A program made the position numbers and the translations under genes. This document shows positions 11,878-20,639 of a DNA stretch of 42,576 bases, one piece after another. The notes beneath the pieces were generated by a model, which did not search any database, was not told where the DNA came from, and saw only the letters and a program-made list of their open reading frames with translations. Position 1 is the stretch's first letter; each line of letters starts with the position of its first letter. The stretch covers positions 1 to 42,576 of the forward strand of contig NZ_MKGR01000029.1 in the NCBI RefSeq assembly GCF_001908095.1. Direction: 5' to 3'. This stretch comes from Xenorhabdus thuongxuanensis. Its GTDB lineage: Bacteria; Pseudomonadota; Gammaproteobacteria; Enterobacterales; Enterobacteriaceae.

Positions 11878-11973
11878 TTAATCAATCCACATGGGTAGCC
11901 AGACAATAATAAATGCCAGTGCCAGCATACTGGGGTGATTTTGTTCAAGCTTATCGTACCTTGTTGCTATGTA
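11878..11973 (-). pseudogene. IS5-family transposase, C-terminal remnant
   Basis: Read on the minus strand, this stretch encodes YIATRYDKLEQNHPSMLALA, continues through a hydrophobic tail ending LPMWID, and then has a stop. The ATRYDKL motif followed by a hydrophobic tail is characteristic of the last exon-like segment of IS5-family (IS427 group) transposases. An in-frame stop lies immediately upstream (11974-11976) and the rest is not readable, so this is a dead fragment. No terminal inverted repeats were identified. Confidence 0.65.
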
Positions 11974-12539
11974 TTAGCTCAAATTCGATCTAACAGTTAC
12001 CGATTATTTATACAGGTATCGGTCAGGTCAAATCGGGGTAAAATTCTTTGTATTAGTCGAATCCAAGCAATAAAAAACAGTCACATTGCAATTATTTTAT
12101 ACGTGATAATTATTTATGTTTATTATTTAGATAATTTAGTAAAAAATAAAATACGGGTTATTGTTAGTTTTAAAAAAAGATCTGATTATTTCCCATCCAA
12201 TAAAACTGAGAAATATACTCCAATTTGAGTATATTTACATTAAATTTGCGAATAATATCACAATGCTGATGGATTCAGTTAAGAGAAAAACCATAAACAC
12301 ATTACCCTTGTTTACTGTTTCAAAAGTAATAGAAACTAGTTGAAAATTATAATCACTTATATAATGGTTAAATTTATAAACAGTATAAGTGAATTTCCAG
12401 AATTTATGGCAGGAGGATAAATTGCAGACTTCAGAAATAATAACAGTAGTAGATTCAAATGGAATTTAAACATCTGGGTTAATAATTCTGAGTTTTAATT
12501 ACGTTGTGAAATTAGTAAATCACGTAAAAAGAGATTACC
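11974..12539. other. Long AT-rich leader region before the polyamine fusion gene
   Basis: This region of about 565 bp has no convincing long ORF. Its left part may continue the decayed IS5-type element. Its right part holds a 15-codon ORF with a perfect SD (listed separately) and presumably the promoter of the downstream fusion gene. Confidence 0.4.
12422..12469 (+). other. Possible 15-residue leader peptide upstream of bpsA-speD fusion
   Basis: A perfect AGGAGG (12411-12416) is five bases from a TTG that opens the short ORF LQTSEIITVVDSNGI, which stops 70 bp before the fusion gene. Translated leader ORFs regulating polyamine genes are known (for example speFL), but there is no sequence similarity here. 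It may equally be the head of a decayed gene. The evidence is only the SD and spacing. Confidence 0.25.
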
Positions 12540-14054
12540 ATGAACACGCTGAATGTTATAAAAAACAATATGGAGTTGTCACACCCAGTTGAAGTGCTAG
12601 AGACATTATTAATACGCTTATATTTATATGACCGCACATCAAATAAAGATATTTCATTAAAAAGCGGTTTACCTATTCCTATCATTTCCGCATTTAAAAA
12701 AGAATTAATAAAATATGATTACGCTGAAAACAAAGGTGTTTTTAAGTTAAACTCTATCGGCGTAAAATACGTACAAGATGAACTGGGATACCGATCAATT
12801 GATATAAATAAATATAACTTGCTGTCATCAGAGGAGAAACGAGAAGAGTTTGAGCAAGAGCTTTCCGTTTTATTGGAGCCTATATATAACAGCAGACCTA
12901 AAGTCAATGTTTTGTTAGATCAAGCACATGCGACATTAGAGACATCAATACGCCGGGTAATGCTATTACTTAATAACCCAAGAGTATTTAAACAAAATGT
13001 TTTATTTTTGGGTGATGATGATTTGACTTCCTTAGCCCTTATGATGGCATTTAAAAAGCTCGGCCACGACTGCTCAAAAAATATTTTTGTCAAGGATATC
13101 GATCAGGACCTGCTAACATTTATTCGGGATGTCGCAGAGCAAAATGATTTTGTCATTAATACTGAATACTTAGATCTGAAACTTTCTAATGTATACACTA
13201 AAGATTTTGATATCGTCTTGACTGATCCTCCTTATACATTGAGCGGATTAAAACTATTTTTATCACGTGCTATTAGTTTCACTAAAAATGATAATAGTGA
13301 GATTTTACTCTCCTTTGGTCAAAAAAAACCAATGGAAAAACAAGAAATTCAAAGATTATTTAACAATCAGAATCTTCTTATCAGACATATTTATCCGCAA
13401 TTCAATAAATATCATGGCGGAAGTATTATCAGTAATGTCAGCGATCTCTATGTTCTTTCTGTTACACCTCAAACGTACCCGACAATCCCAGGGGAAAATA
13501 ATTATTCAGATAAACTCTATACCGGAGAAATTAACCCTCGTATAAAATTTTATCAATGTAAATCATGTAATAACATGATAACCATTGGACACGGAAAGAA
13601 CATATTAACGATAGAACAGCTCATAGAGGCAACTTGTAATAAGTGTCACGGCACTAAATTTCAATATCGTGGTCAGGAAAAAGTCAGTACATCGGATAAT
13701 ACACGACAACTTGGCACTCACATGATCATAGATATGAAAGATTGTGATGCAGAGGTACTGAAATCTGCATCAGCCATTGAAAAAATCATGCTTGATATTG
13801 CCCAACAATGTGAACTGAATGTGGTTACTCATCACTTCCATCAATTCCATCAATTCCAACCATGGGGTGTCAGTGGTGCATTAATATTAGCAGAGTCACA
13901 TTTTACTATTCACACATGGCCTGAACATCAATATGCCGCTCTTGATTTATTCGTTTGCAATGAATTTAAACATCAAGATACATTTATGATGCAGCTACAA
14001 ACGCAGCTTAATGCTCAAGAATATGAATATAAAATACTACAGCGAGGTTTTTAA
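12540..14054 (+). CDS. Fusion of BpsA-like aminopropyltransferase and S-adenosylmethionine decarboxylase (SpeD)
   Basis: This 504-residue two-enzyme fusion has an N-terminal winged-helix-like segment (about 15-90). Residues about 125-320 match the N4-bis(aminopropyl)spermidine synthase (BpsA, DUF43) fold, with FLGDDDLTSLALM and the catalytic-type DIVLTDPPYTLSG. A CxxC...CxxC pair (YQCKSC ... ATCNKCHG) at about 340-380 suggests a metal knuckle. Residues about 390-504 are a class 1b AdoMet decarboxylase: GTHMIIDMKDCD, then AESHFTIHTWPE, where Ser453 should become the pyruvoyl group after self-cleavage. One chain would thus make decarboxylated AdoMet and use it for aminopropyl transfer, perhaps giving branched polyamines. 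A small HQF repeat lies before the WGVSG segment. No speA/speE neighbour is present. Confidence 0.85.
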   Translation: MNTLNVIKNNMELSHPVEVLETLLIRLYLYDRTSNKDISLKSGLPIPIISAFKKELIKYDYAENKGVFKLNSIGVKYVQDELGYRSIDINKYNLLSSEEKREEFEQELSVLLEPIYNSRPKVNVLLDQAHATLETSIRRVMLLLNNPRVFKQNVLFLGDDDLTSLALMMAFKKLGHDCSKNIFVKDIDQDLLTFIRDVAEQNDFVINTEYLDLKLSNVYTKDFDIVLTDPPYTLSGLKLFLSRAISFTKNDNSEILLSFGQKKPMEKQEIQRLFNNQNLLIRHIYPQFNKYHGGSIISNVSDLYVLSVTPQTYPTIPGENNYSDKLYTGEINPRIKFYQCKSCNNMITIGHGKNILTIEQLIEATCNKCHGTKFQYRGQEKVSTSDNTRQLGTHMIIDMKDCDAEVLKSASAIEKIMLDIAQQCELNVVTHHFHQFHQFQPWGVSGALILAESHFTIHTWPEHQYAALDLFVCNEFKHQDTFMMQLQTQLNAQEYEYKILQRGF

Positions 14055-14253
14055 TTTTAAAGTCCTGAAAGTTCCGTTTAGATTAAATCGTTTTATATAA
14101 AAAATATTCAAATAAGTTTCACATCTATACTGCATTATCCTTGACCAAACATTTTCATTTGTCATATTTATCCAATCAATGTGATTAAAATGGATAACCA
14201 AACGAAATTGGATAGGAATTGATTTCTATTAACACGGTGTATAAACACAGAAT

Positions 14254-14280
14254 AAGCCCCAGGCAGGAGCTGTTTTTTAT
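14254..14280 (+). terminator. Weak terminator-like hairpin after the fusion gene
   Basis: AGCCCC and GGAGCT form an imperfect six-base stem with a short loop, followed by GTTTTTTATTT. It lies between the fusion gene and the convergent xseA stop. The stem is short and has one mismatch. Confidence 0.35.
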
Positions 14281-15630
14281 TTAGGATCCAAATCCAGTTT
14301 GTGTTACCTGACTCTCAACCCAGCCATCCTGCAACCGTGTTTTCAGCACATCACCTGCTTTTACTTGCCTGACTTGCCTCAGCAATTTTCCATCAGGAGC
14401 TTCGCTAATACTGTAACCACGACTCAACGTTGCTAGCGGGCTAACAGCCTCCAGGCGTGAACAGGAAACGGCAAATTTTTCCCGATAACGCCCCAACTGC
14501 CGTTCAATGGCCTGTTTTAAGCGAAAATCAAACTGCTGGATAGATTGGCAGTGACGCTGGATTTCGCGCTCAGGGTGGATTTGCAGCAATCGCTGATTCA
14601 ACTTGTCATATGAAATTGAGTGCTGTTTTAGACAACGTAAAAAACTATCAATCAACTTTTGCCGTAATTCAGCTAAATAATGCTGCTGACGCGCCAATTG
14701 CAAATCAGGACATTGCTGCTGAAGGCGATGCTGCAATACATTAAATTCCTGTCGTTTTTGCGCGAAGAAATAATCCATCGCCATTTCCAGGCGTTGTTGT
14801 AGGGATTGGATTTGCCGTAATAATTCTGTTTGATTGCGGCTAACCAACTCTGCTGCCGCAGAAGGTGTCGGTGCACGTAAATCAGCAACAAAATCCGCAA
14901 TGGTTACATCGGTTTCATGGCCAACAGCGCTAACAATGGGAATATGACTTTGGAATATTGCCCGTGCCACTTGTTCATCATTGAAGCACCACAGATCTTC
15001 CAAAGATCCTCCCCCACGCCCGACAATCAAAACATCACACTCTTGTCGCGCATTTGCCAGTTCGATTGCCCGAATAATCTGTAATGGTGCTTCAGCACCT
15101 TGAACAGCAGTAGGATAAATGACAATTGGCAAAGAAGGATCACGGCGTTTCAGGATATTTAGAATATCATGCAGTGCTGCGCCACTGATGGAAGTGATGA
15201 CACCAAGTCGTTTGGCTGGAGAAGGCAATAGTTTCTTATAGGCTTGATCAAATAATCCTTCCACGGAGAGTTTTTGCTTCAACATTTCAAACTGTTGTTG
15301 TAGCAAACCATCTCCGGCAGGCTGGATACTTTCCACAATCAGTTGATAGTCACCCCTGGGCTCATACAAGGTGATTTGTGCCCGAACCAATACCTGCTGG
15401 CCATTTTGTGGACGAAACGTTGCTCTCAGATTGAGACTTCGAAACATGGCAGCACGAACTTGTGCACGTTCATCTTTTAATGTGAAGTACCAATGCCCTG
15501 ATGATGGCTGAGAAAAATTGGACATTTCAGCGGACAACCAAATTCTGCCCATTTCCAGCTCAAGTAACTGACGAACAGTCTGATTCAAACGGCTAACAGA
15601 AAAAATTCCGGTATTAGTTGGTAGTGACAT
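14281..15630 (-). CDS. xseA: Exodeoxyribonuclease VII large subunit
   Basis: This 449-residue protein is near the usual 450-456 of the family. XseA pairs with several small XseB subunits to degrade single-stranded DNA in both directions in the cytoplasm. Visible features are the N-terminal OB-fold ([20 protein letters not shown], a family signature), catalytic-domain segments [33 protein letters not shown] and [20 protein letters not shown], and a long coiled-coil-like Gln-rich region (about 265-370). The C-terminus has the conserved LSRGYSI. It is divergent from guaB, the same layout as in E. coli. Confidence 0.97.
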   Translation of the reverse strand: MSLPTNTGIFSVSRLNQTVRQLLELEMGRIWLSAEMSNFSQPSSGHWYFTLKDERAQVRAAMFRSLNLRATFRPQNGQQVLVRAQITLYEPRGDYQLIVESIQPAGDGLLQQQFEMLKQKLSVEGLFDQAYKKLLPSPAKRLGVITSISGAALHDILNILKRRDPSLPIVIYPTAVQGAEAPLQIIRAIELANARQECDVLIVGRGGGSLEDLWCFNDEQVARAIFQSHIPIVSAVGHETDVTIADFVADLRAPTPSAAAELVSRNQTELLRQIQSLQQRLEMAMDYFFAQKRQEFNVLQHRLQQQCPDLQLARQQHYLAELRQKLIDSFLRCLKQHSISYDKLNQRLLQIHPEREIQRHCQSIQQFDFRLKQAIERQLGRYREKFAVSCSRLEAVSPLATLSRGYSISEAPDGKLLRQVRQVKAGDVLKTRLQDGWVESQVTQTGFGS

Positions 15631-15722
15631 GTGAGCTAGATCAAATTTTAAAACAATGACTTAATTGATCAATATTAATCCCATCATATTACTAATCAAG
15701 AATTTTTTTCAAAAAATGCTGG

Positions 15723-15738
15723 AGGCAACCGATTTCGG
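15723..15738 (+). promoter_or_regulatory. Putative PurR operator upstream of guaB
   Basis: The 16-mer AGGCAACCGATTTCGG matches 12 of 16 positions of the PurR consensus ACGCAAACGTTTTCGT and lies directly upstream of the -10 box of guaB. PurR control of guaBA is established in E. coli; for this organism it is inferred from the match and position. Confidence 0.7.
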
Positions 15739-15742
15739 CCTG

Positions 15743-15756
15743 TATAATGCCGCGGC
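15743..15756 (+). promoter_or_regulatory. guaBA promoter -10 with GC-rich discriminator
   Basis: TATAAT (15743-15748) is followed immediately by GCCGCGGC. The same TATAATGCCGCGGCAATATTT arrangement is found at E. coli guaB, where the GC-rich discriminator gives stringent and growth-rate control. No good -35 box is visible. Confidence 0.75.
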
Positions 15757-15803
15757 AATATTTTATCCCTCTTATTGCTCCATAGCCTGGTGAGATATTG
15801 CCC

Positions 15804-17270
15804 ATGTTACGAATTAAAAAAGAAGCATTAACTTTTGACGATGTATTGTTGGTTCCTGCCCACTCAACAGTCTTGCCTAACACAGCAGATCTGTCCACTC
15901 AATTAACTTCCACCATTCGCCTGAACGTACCTATGCTTTCCGCAGCTATGGATACTGTGACGGAATCTTCACTGGCAATCGCACTGGCACAGGAAGGGGG
16001 CATTGGCTTCATTCATAAAAATATGTCGATTGAACGCCAGGCTGAAGAAGTCAGCCGCGTGAAGAAACATGAAAGCGGTGTGGTGACTGATCCTGTTACT
16101 GTAACACCACAGACAACTCTGCGCGAAGTTCATGAACTGGCTGAACGCAACGGTTTTGCAGGTTATCCAGTAGTAACAGAAGAGAACGAATTAGTGGGCA
16201 TTATTACTGGCCGCGATGTGCGTTTCGTGACTGATCTGAATCAGCCTGTGACGGCAGTGATGACCCCTAAAGAACGTTTGGTAACCGTAAAAGAAGGCGA
16301 AGCTCGTGAAGTGGTTTTGCATAAAATGCACGAAAAACGGGTAGAGAAAGCGCTGGTTGTTGATGATAACTTCCATCTGCTTGGCATGATTACAGTAAAA
16401 GACTTCCAGAAAGCGGAGCGTAAACCAAACGCATGTAAAGACGAACAAGGCCGTTTGCGTGTCGGAGCGGCAGTTGGCGCAGGTGCTGGCAACGAAGAGC
16501 GTGTTGATGCACTGGTTGCTGCGGGTGTCGATGTACTACTTATTGACTCTTCCCACGGCCATTCTGAAGGTGTGTTGCAGCGTATTCGTGAAACTCGCGC
16601 TAAGTATCCTGATCTGCAAATCATCGGCGGTAATGTAGCAACGGGTGAAGGCGCTAAGGCACTGGTAGAAGCGGGTGTAAATGCTGTTAAAGTGGGTATC
16701 GGTCCTGGTTCTATTTGTACGACTCGTATCGTTACTGGTGTTGGTGTACCACAAATCACTGCCATTGCAGACGCGGTTGAAGCGCTGGCAGGCAGCGGTA
16801 TTCCTGTTATTGCAGATGGTGGGATCCGTTTCTCTGGTGACATCGCCAAAGCGATTGCGGCAGGTGCATCATGTGTGATGGTTGGTTCCATGCTGGCAGG
16901 AACAGAAGAATCACCGGGTGAAATCGAACTTTATCAAGGCCGTTCGTTCAAATCTTACCGCGGCATGGGTTCTTTGGGCGCAATGTCCAAAGGTTCCTCT
17001 GATCGTTACTTCCAGACTGATAATGCGGCTGACAAACTGGTTCCTGAAGGCATCGAAGGTCGTGTGGCTTACAAGGGTCTACTGAAAAATATCGTCCACC
17101 AGCAAATGGGCGGTTTGCGTTCCTGTATGGGGCTGACTGGTTGTGCAACTATTGATGAACTGAGAACTAAAGCAGAATTCGTTCGTATCAGTGGTGCGGG
17201 TATTCAGGAAAGCCACGTTCATGACGTGACAATCACCAAAGAATCGCCTAACTACCGCTTAGGTCTGTAA
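15804..17270 (+). CDS. guaB: Inosine-5'-monophosphate dehydrogenase
   Basis: This 488-residue protein is the same length as E. coli GuaB. It oxidises IMP to XMP with NAD+, the first committed step to GMP. The start [21 protein letters not shown] matches the family; a TTG two codons upstream is ignored because ATG 15804 gives the conserved N-terminus. The TIM barrel is interrupted by two CBS domains (about 93-205, [14 protein letters not shown] and [15 protein letters not shown]). The catalytic loop [17 protein letters not shown] carries the active-site Cys, and the flap and C-terminal segments KGSSDRYFQ and [11 protein letters not shown] are intact. guaA follows 78 bp downstream. Confidence 0.98.
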   Translation: MLRIKKEALTFDDVLLVPAHSTVLPNTADLSTQLTSTIRLNVPMLSAAMDTVTESSLAIALAQEGGIGFIHKNMSIERQAEEVSRVKKHESGVVTDPVTVTPQTTLREVHELAERNGFAGYPVVTEENELVGIITGRDVRFVTDLNQPVTAVMTPKERLVTVKEGEAREVVLHKMHEKRVEKALVVDDNFHLLGMITVKDFQKAERKPNACKDEQGRLRVGAAVGAGAGNEERVDALVAAGVDVLLIDSSHGHSEGVLQRIRETRAKYPDLQIIGGNVATGEGAKALVEAGVNAVKVGIGPGSICTTRIVTGVGVPQITAIADAVEALAGSGIPVIADGGIRFSGDIAKAIAAGASCVMVGSMLAGTEESPGEIELYQGRSFKSYRGMGSLGAMSKGSSDRYFQTDNAADKLVPEGIEGRVAYKGLLKNIVHQQMGGLRSCMGLTGCATIDELRTKAEFVRISGAGIQESHVHDVTITKESPNYRLGL

Positions 17271-17280
17271 TTTATTTAGA

Positions 17281-17310
17281 GTGGCCCACACTAGGGCCAC
17301 TGATTTTTTT
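17281..17310 (+). terminator. Terminator-like hairpin between guaB and guaA
   Basis: GTGGCCC and GGGCCAC form a perfect seven-base GC-rich stem around ACACTA, followed by TGATTTTTTT. It looks like a full intrinsic terminator, yet guaA starts 38 bp later, so it would act as partial attenuation within guaBA unless guaA has its own promoter. Confidence 0.8.
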
Positions 17311-17348
17311 GTTTTTTAATTGCCACTTGTTTTTGGAACTCACCTCAA

Positions 17349-18926
17349 ATGACAACTAATATCCATCAGCATCGCATTCTTATCCTTGATTTTGGCTCGC
17401 AATATACTCAGCTTATTGCTCGCCGCATCCGTGAAATCGGTGTTTATTGTGAACTTTGGACATGGAATGTCACTGAAGCACAAATCCGTGAATTTAATCC
17501 GAATGGTATTATCCTTTCTGGTGGACCAGAGAGCACGACTGAGCACAATAGCCCACGTGCGCCGGAGTATGTTTTCAATGCGGGCGTACCTGTGCTGGGT
17601 GTCTGCTATGGCATGCAAACCATGTCTATGCAATTGGGCGGCCAGGTTTCCAACTCTGATGAACGTGAATTTGGTTATGCACAGGTTGAAATCAAGAATA
17701 GTTGCGAACTATTCCGCGATATTCAAGATGCTCTGAGTGAAACCGGCAAACCGCTGCTGGATGTATGGATGAGTCATGGTGATAAAGTGACGGCGATCCC
17801 TGCTGGTTTCACAACCGTTGCCAGTACTGATACTTGCCCGTTTGCTATCATGGCCAACGAGGAAAAACGTTTTTATGGCGTGCAGTTCCACCCAGAAGTC
17901 ACTCATACTCACCAAGGTATGAATATCCTGAAACGCTTTGTTCTGGATATTTGTCAATGTGAAGCGCTGTGGACTGCTGCCTCTATCATCGATGATATCG
18001 TAGAACGTCTGCGTACACAGATTGGTGATGACCATGTTATTCTGGCACTGTCTGGCGGCGTAGATTCTTCTGTTACTGCGCTGCTGTTGAACCGTGCAAT
18101 TGGTAAACGTCTGACTTGTGTTTTCGTGGATAATGGCTTGCTGCGTTTGAACGAAGCGGATCAGGTGATGGAGATGTTTGCAGGTAAATTTGACCTGAAC
18201 ATCGTTCATGTTAAAGCGGAAGACCGCTTCCTGTCTGCACTGGCAGGAATTGATGAGCCAGAAGCTAAACGCAAGACCATTGGTCACGTATTTATTGACG
18301 TGTTTGATGAAGAAGCATCGAAACAAACTCAGGTTAAGTGGTTAGCACAGGGCACGATTTATCCAGATGTTATCGAGTCAGCAGCATCTGCAACGGGTAA
18401 CGCCCATGTTATTAAATCTCACCACAATGTCGGTGGCTTACCAGAAGATATGAAACTGGGTCTGGTTGAACCGCTGAAAGAGTTGTTCAAAGACGAAGTA
18501 CGCCGTATCGGTCTGGAGTTGGGTCTGCCACATGACATGCTATACCGCCACCCATTCCCAGGTCCGGGCCTTGGCGTTCGCGTATTGGGAGAAGTGAAGA
18601 AAGAATATTGTGATTTACTGCGTCGTGCCGATGCCATCTTTATTGAAGAACTGCACAAAGCAGATTTGTACCATAAAGTCAGCCAGGCATTTACCGTGTT
18701 CCTGCCAGTGCGTTCTGTTGGTGTTATGGGTGATGGCCGTAAATATGACTGGGTTGTGTCCCTGCGTGCGGTAGAAACTATCGACTTTATGACCGCTCAT
18801 TGGGCACATCTGCCATATGATTTTTTGGGTCGTGTATCGAACAGGATCATTAATGAAGTCGATGGTATTTCGCGGGTAGTCTATGACATCAGTGGTAAGC
18901 CACCAGCGACGATTGAGTGGGAATGA
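17349..18926 (+). CDS. guaA: GMP synthase (glutamine-hydrolysing)
   Basis: This 525-residue protein is the same length as E. coli GuaA. It converts XMP, ATP and glutamine to GMP. The N-terminal class I glutamine amidotransferase domain (about 8-205) shows GVCYGMQ with the nucleophile Cys and [10 protein letters not shown] with the His-Glu pair. The ATP-pyrophosphatase domain carries the PP-loop LSGGVDSS, and the C-terminal dimerisation domain includes [16 protein letters not shown] and the ending [12 protein letters not shown]. It is the second gene of guaBA and is followed by a clear terminator. Confidence 0.98.
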   Translation: MTTNIHQHRILILDFGSQYTQLIARRIREIGVYCELWTWNVTEAQIREFNPNGIILSGGPESTTEHNSPRAPEYVFNAGVPVLGVCYGMQTMSMQLGGQVSNSDEREFGYAQVEIKNSCELFRDIQDALSETGKPLLDVWMSHGDKVTAIPAGFTTVASTDTCPFAIMANEEKRFYGVQFHPEVTHTHQGMNILKRFVLDICQCEALWTAASIIDDIVERLRTQIGDDHVILALSGGVDSSVTALLLNRAIGKRLTCVFVDNGLLRLNEADQVMEMFAGKFDLNIVHVKAEDRFLSALAGIDEPEAKRKTIGHVFIDVFDEEASKQTQVKWLAQGTIYPDVIESAASATGNAHVIKSHHNVGGLPEDMKLGLVEPLKELFKDEVRRIGLELGLPHDMLYRHPFPGPGLGVRVLGEVKKEYCDLLRRADAIFIEELHKADLYHKVSQAFTVFLPVRSVGVMGDGRKYDWVVSLRAVETIDFMTAHWAHLPYDFLGRVSNRIINEVDGISRVVYDISGKPPATIEWE

Positions 18927-18970
18927 TTTACGATAAATCGATAACAAAATTTAAGCACCCATAAATCTAA

Positions 18971-18999
18971 AACCATCAGTAAGTTACTGATGGTTTTTT
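18971..18999 (+). terminator. Intrinsic terminator after guaA
   Basis: AACCATCAGTA pairs with TACTGATGGTT around a short loop and is followed by six T residues. It lies 45 bp after the guaA stop. The following stretch to 19141 holds further short inverted repeats (CACATTT ... AAATGTG near 19068-19090) but no recognisable gene. Confidence 0.9.
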
Positions 19000-19141
19000 C
19001 GTTTTCCACTCAGTGAAAGGGTTATCATGAGCCGTTTTATGATTGAATTTGGTGATCGTCTAAACGGTCACATTTAAAGTGAAATGTGATTACACAAATT
19101 GTAAATAGGGTCTGTGATCTTTTAAAGAATATTAATGACGT

Positions 19142-19837
19142 TTAGTTTTCCAATGCCAACTTCACAGCTTTTTCAGCATGTATAGCAGTTGTGTCATACA
19201 GTGGAATATTTGTATCAAATTGACTCACAAGCAAACCAATTTCAGTGCATCCCAAAATAACAGCTTCAGCACCTTTAGAATAAAGATCCTGGATGATATT
19301 CAAATAACGCTGTCGTGAATTTGGTAAGATTTCACCAACACATAATTCATCATAAATCACACGATGAACTAAATTTCTCTGTTTTTCGTCTGGCACAATG
19401 ACTTCAATACCAAATTTATTAACTAATCTTGACTTATAGAAGTCTTCTTCCATTGTGAAACGAGTTCCCAACAAACCTACTTTCTTGATGCCATCATCAA
19501 TCAATACTTCTGCTGTTGCATCCGCTATATGAAGTATAGGAATAGAAATGGATTTTTCTATATCATCAGCAACCTTATGCATTGTATTGGTACATATTAC
19601 CAAAAAGTCAGCTCCACCAGCTTCAACAGATTTCGCCGCATCTCTCAGCAAATTCGCTGCTTCATCCCAACGAGAAGAACTTTGTAATTTTTCAACTTCA
19701 TCAAAATCCACACTGAATAAACATATTTTAGCAGAATGAAGACCTTTTAGTGCCTCCTTAACTCCTCGGTTAACTGCTTGATAATAGCTAACTGTCGATT
19801 CCCAACTCATTCCACCTAACATGCCTATTATTTTCAT
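19142..19837 (-). CDS. Amino-acid racemase of the aspartate/glutamate racemase family (RacX/YgeA-like)
   Basis: This is a 231-residue PLP-independent racemase. It begins with the family signature MKIIGMLGGMSWESTVSYY. Both catalytic cysteines are present: CTNTMH (residue about 83) and GCTEIGLL (about 196). The family equilibrates L- and D-amino acids through the two Cys residues as acid and base. YgeA-like members have broad, low specificity, so the substrate cannot be fixed. The SD GAGGAAAATAA precedes the ATG. It stands alone on the minus strand next to the IS1 scar that starts the island; its D-amino acid product could serve cell-wall turnover or secondary metabolism. Confidence 0.85.
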   Translation of the reverse strand: MKIIGMLGGMSWESTVSYYQAVNRGVKEALKGLHSAKICLFSVDFDEVEKLQSSSRWDEAANLLRDAAKSVEAGGADFLVICTNTMHKVADDIEKSISIPILHIADATAEVLIDDGIKKVGLLGTRFTMEEDFYKSRLVNKFGIEVIVPDEKQRNLVHRVIYDELCVGEILPNSRQRYLNIIQDLYSKGAEAVILGCTEIGLLVSQFDTNIPLYDTTAIHAEKAVKLALEN

Positions 19838-19971
19838 TTATTTTCCTCAATGTTATCAAGTAATCTTGCAACAAATTGTAATTAATCTTATTAAAATAGA
19901 AACAATACAATAACATTATTATTGAGGATTGTTACTGAAAAAAACATGTATTACATAGAGATTAACTCAAT

Positions 19972-20145
19972 GGTAATGCCTCCAATTTATTGATAATATT
20001 TAATTTTTAGATAATGCCCGATGACTCTATCATGCAGTTCGATGGATTTTGAAAAAGATAAAGTTTTGCGAGTCAGTCTTGCTAAATGTTGGCGGAGATT
20101 CAGGTTATGCCTATCTATACACGATTCAATAAATTGATCTCATGA
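19972..20145 (-). mobile_element. IS1 right-end remnant with terminal repeat
   Basis: The segment begins with GGTAATGCCTCCAATTTATT, a close match to the IS1 terminal inverted repeat, and continues into insB read on the minus strand. Homology fades after about 20145. This is the left boundary of the AT-rich island. Confidence 0.85.
19987..20139 (-). pseudogene. insB: IS1 transposase InsB, C-terminal fragment
   Basis: The minus strand encodes [20 protein letters not shown] followed by [20 protein letters not shown] and a stop, the conserved C-terminus of IS1 InsB. An in-frame stop at 20140-20142 and loss of the catalytic DDE region upstream show it is dead. Confidence 0.85.
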
Positions 20146-20408
20146 CCGGAGAGTATTCCTCTAATCAAGAGGACCTATTACAATGTAATATAATGAAATT
20201 AAATATAATTATATTCATCACGGACAAAAAATTAACCTAAATTAAACAAATTGACAACAGATTATTTGATGACATTGACAACAGTTCATTAGAGGCTTAG
20301 TTTGGATTACGAGGAAAATGTTTTTTATTTTCTATATTAAAATTATTTCATTTATATAATTTTCAATCAATCAGCCAGTATAGAAGAATTCGACTTTAAG
20401 AGGTATAT
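20146..20408 (+). promoter_or_regulatory. Upstream region of the precursor peptide gene, with paired TTGACAACAG
   Basis: Two copies of ATTGACAACAG begin at 20250 and 20274, 24 bp apart. Each contains a consensus -35 hexamer TTGACA; the second has a weak TAGTTT at 17 bp. They could be two operator half-sites or tandem -35 elements. A short CCTCT-AATCA-AGAGG inverted repeat lies at 20158-20172. The rest is very AT-rich with no ORF. Confidence 0.4.
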
Positions 20409-20534
20409 ATGAACAGAGAAGCTGATATTCAAGATGTACAAAATCAAGCTATTAAAGATATTGAATCTATAGAATTAATTGAAGTACTAGAACAAATTGA
20501 AGAAGCCGGTTTGGCCTGTTTAAGCTGCTCTTAA
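20409..20534 (+). CDS. Putative RiPP precursor peptide, Cys-rich C-terminus
   Basis: This 41-residue ORF has an SD-like AAGAGG six bases before the ATG. The N-terminal about 33 residues are acidic and Ile/Leu/Glu-rich (SIELIEVLEQIEEAG at the end), as in many RiPP leader peptides. The C-terminus GLACLSCS has the only two Cys, in a CxxC spacing. It is followed by a hairpin terminator and then by genes for a ligase, cupin, MNIO partner and MNIO, an arrangement typical of a precursor gene at the head of its operon. MNIO enzymes modify Cys (or Asp/Asn) in precursor peptides, so ACLSCS is the likely core. I do not recognise the family; function is inferred from context and shape. Confidence 0.7.
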   Translation: MNREADIQDVQNQAIKDIESIELIEVLEQIEEAGLACLSCS

Positions 20535-20544
20535 TATAATTAAT

Positions 20545-20576
20545 AGAGGGTAATAATTATGTTACCCTCTGTTTTT
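20545..20576 (+). terminator. Terminator / attenuator after the precursor gene
   Basis: AGAGGGTAA and TTACCCTCT form a perfect nine-base stem around an eight-base loop, followed by GTTTTT. Placed between the small peptide and the biosynthetic genes, it would keep precursor mRNA in excess while allowing some read-through. Confidence 0.8.
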
Positions 20577-20639
20577 ACATTCAAATTAATTTAATTCATG
20601 CGTTATTATATTCAATAATTGATGGAGTGATTTACCTTT

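Noticed and set aside
16241-16891. Long minus-strand ORF (216 codons) inside guaB
   Set aside because: It is a shadow of the strongly conserved guaB frame, with a Ser/Pro/Thr-rich composition and no SD.
17709-18326. 205-codon minus-strand ORF inside guaA
   Set aside because: It is antisense to intact guaA and has no recognisable motif.
19027-19077. 16-codon ORF MSRFMIEFGDRLNGHI after guaA
   Set aside because: There is no homology that I recognise; its bases form part of short inverted repeats after the terminator.
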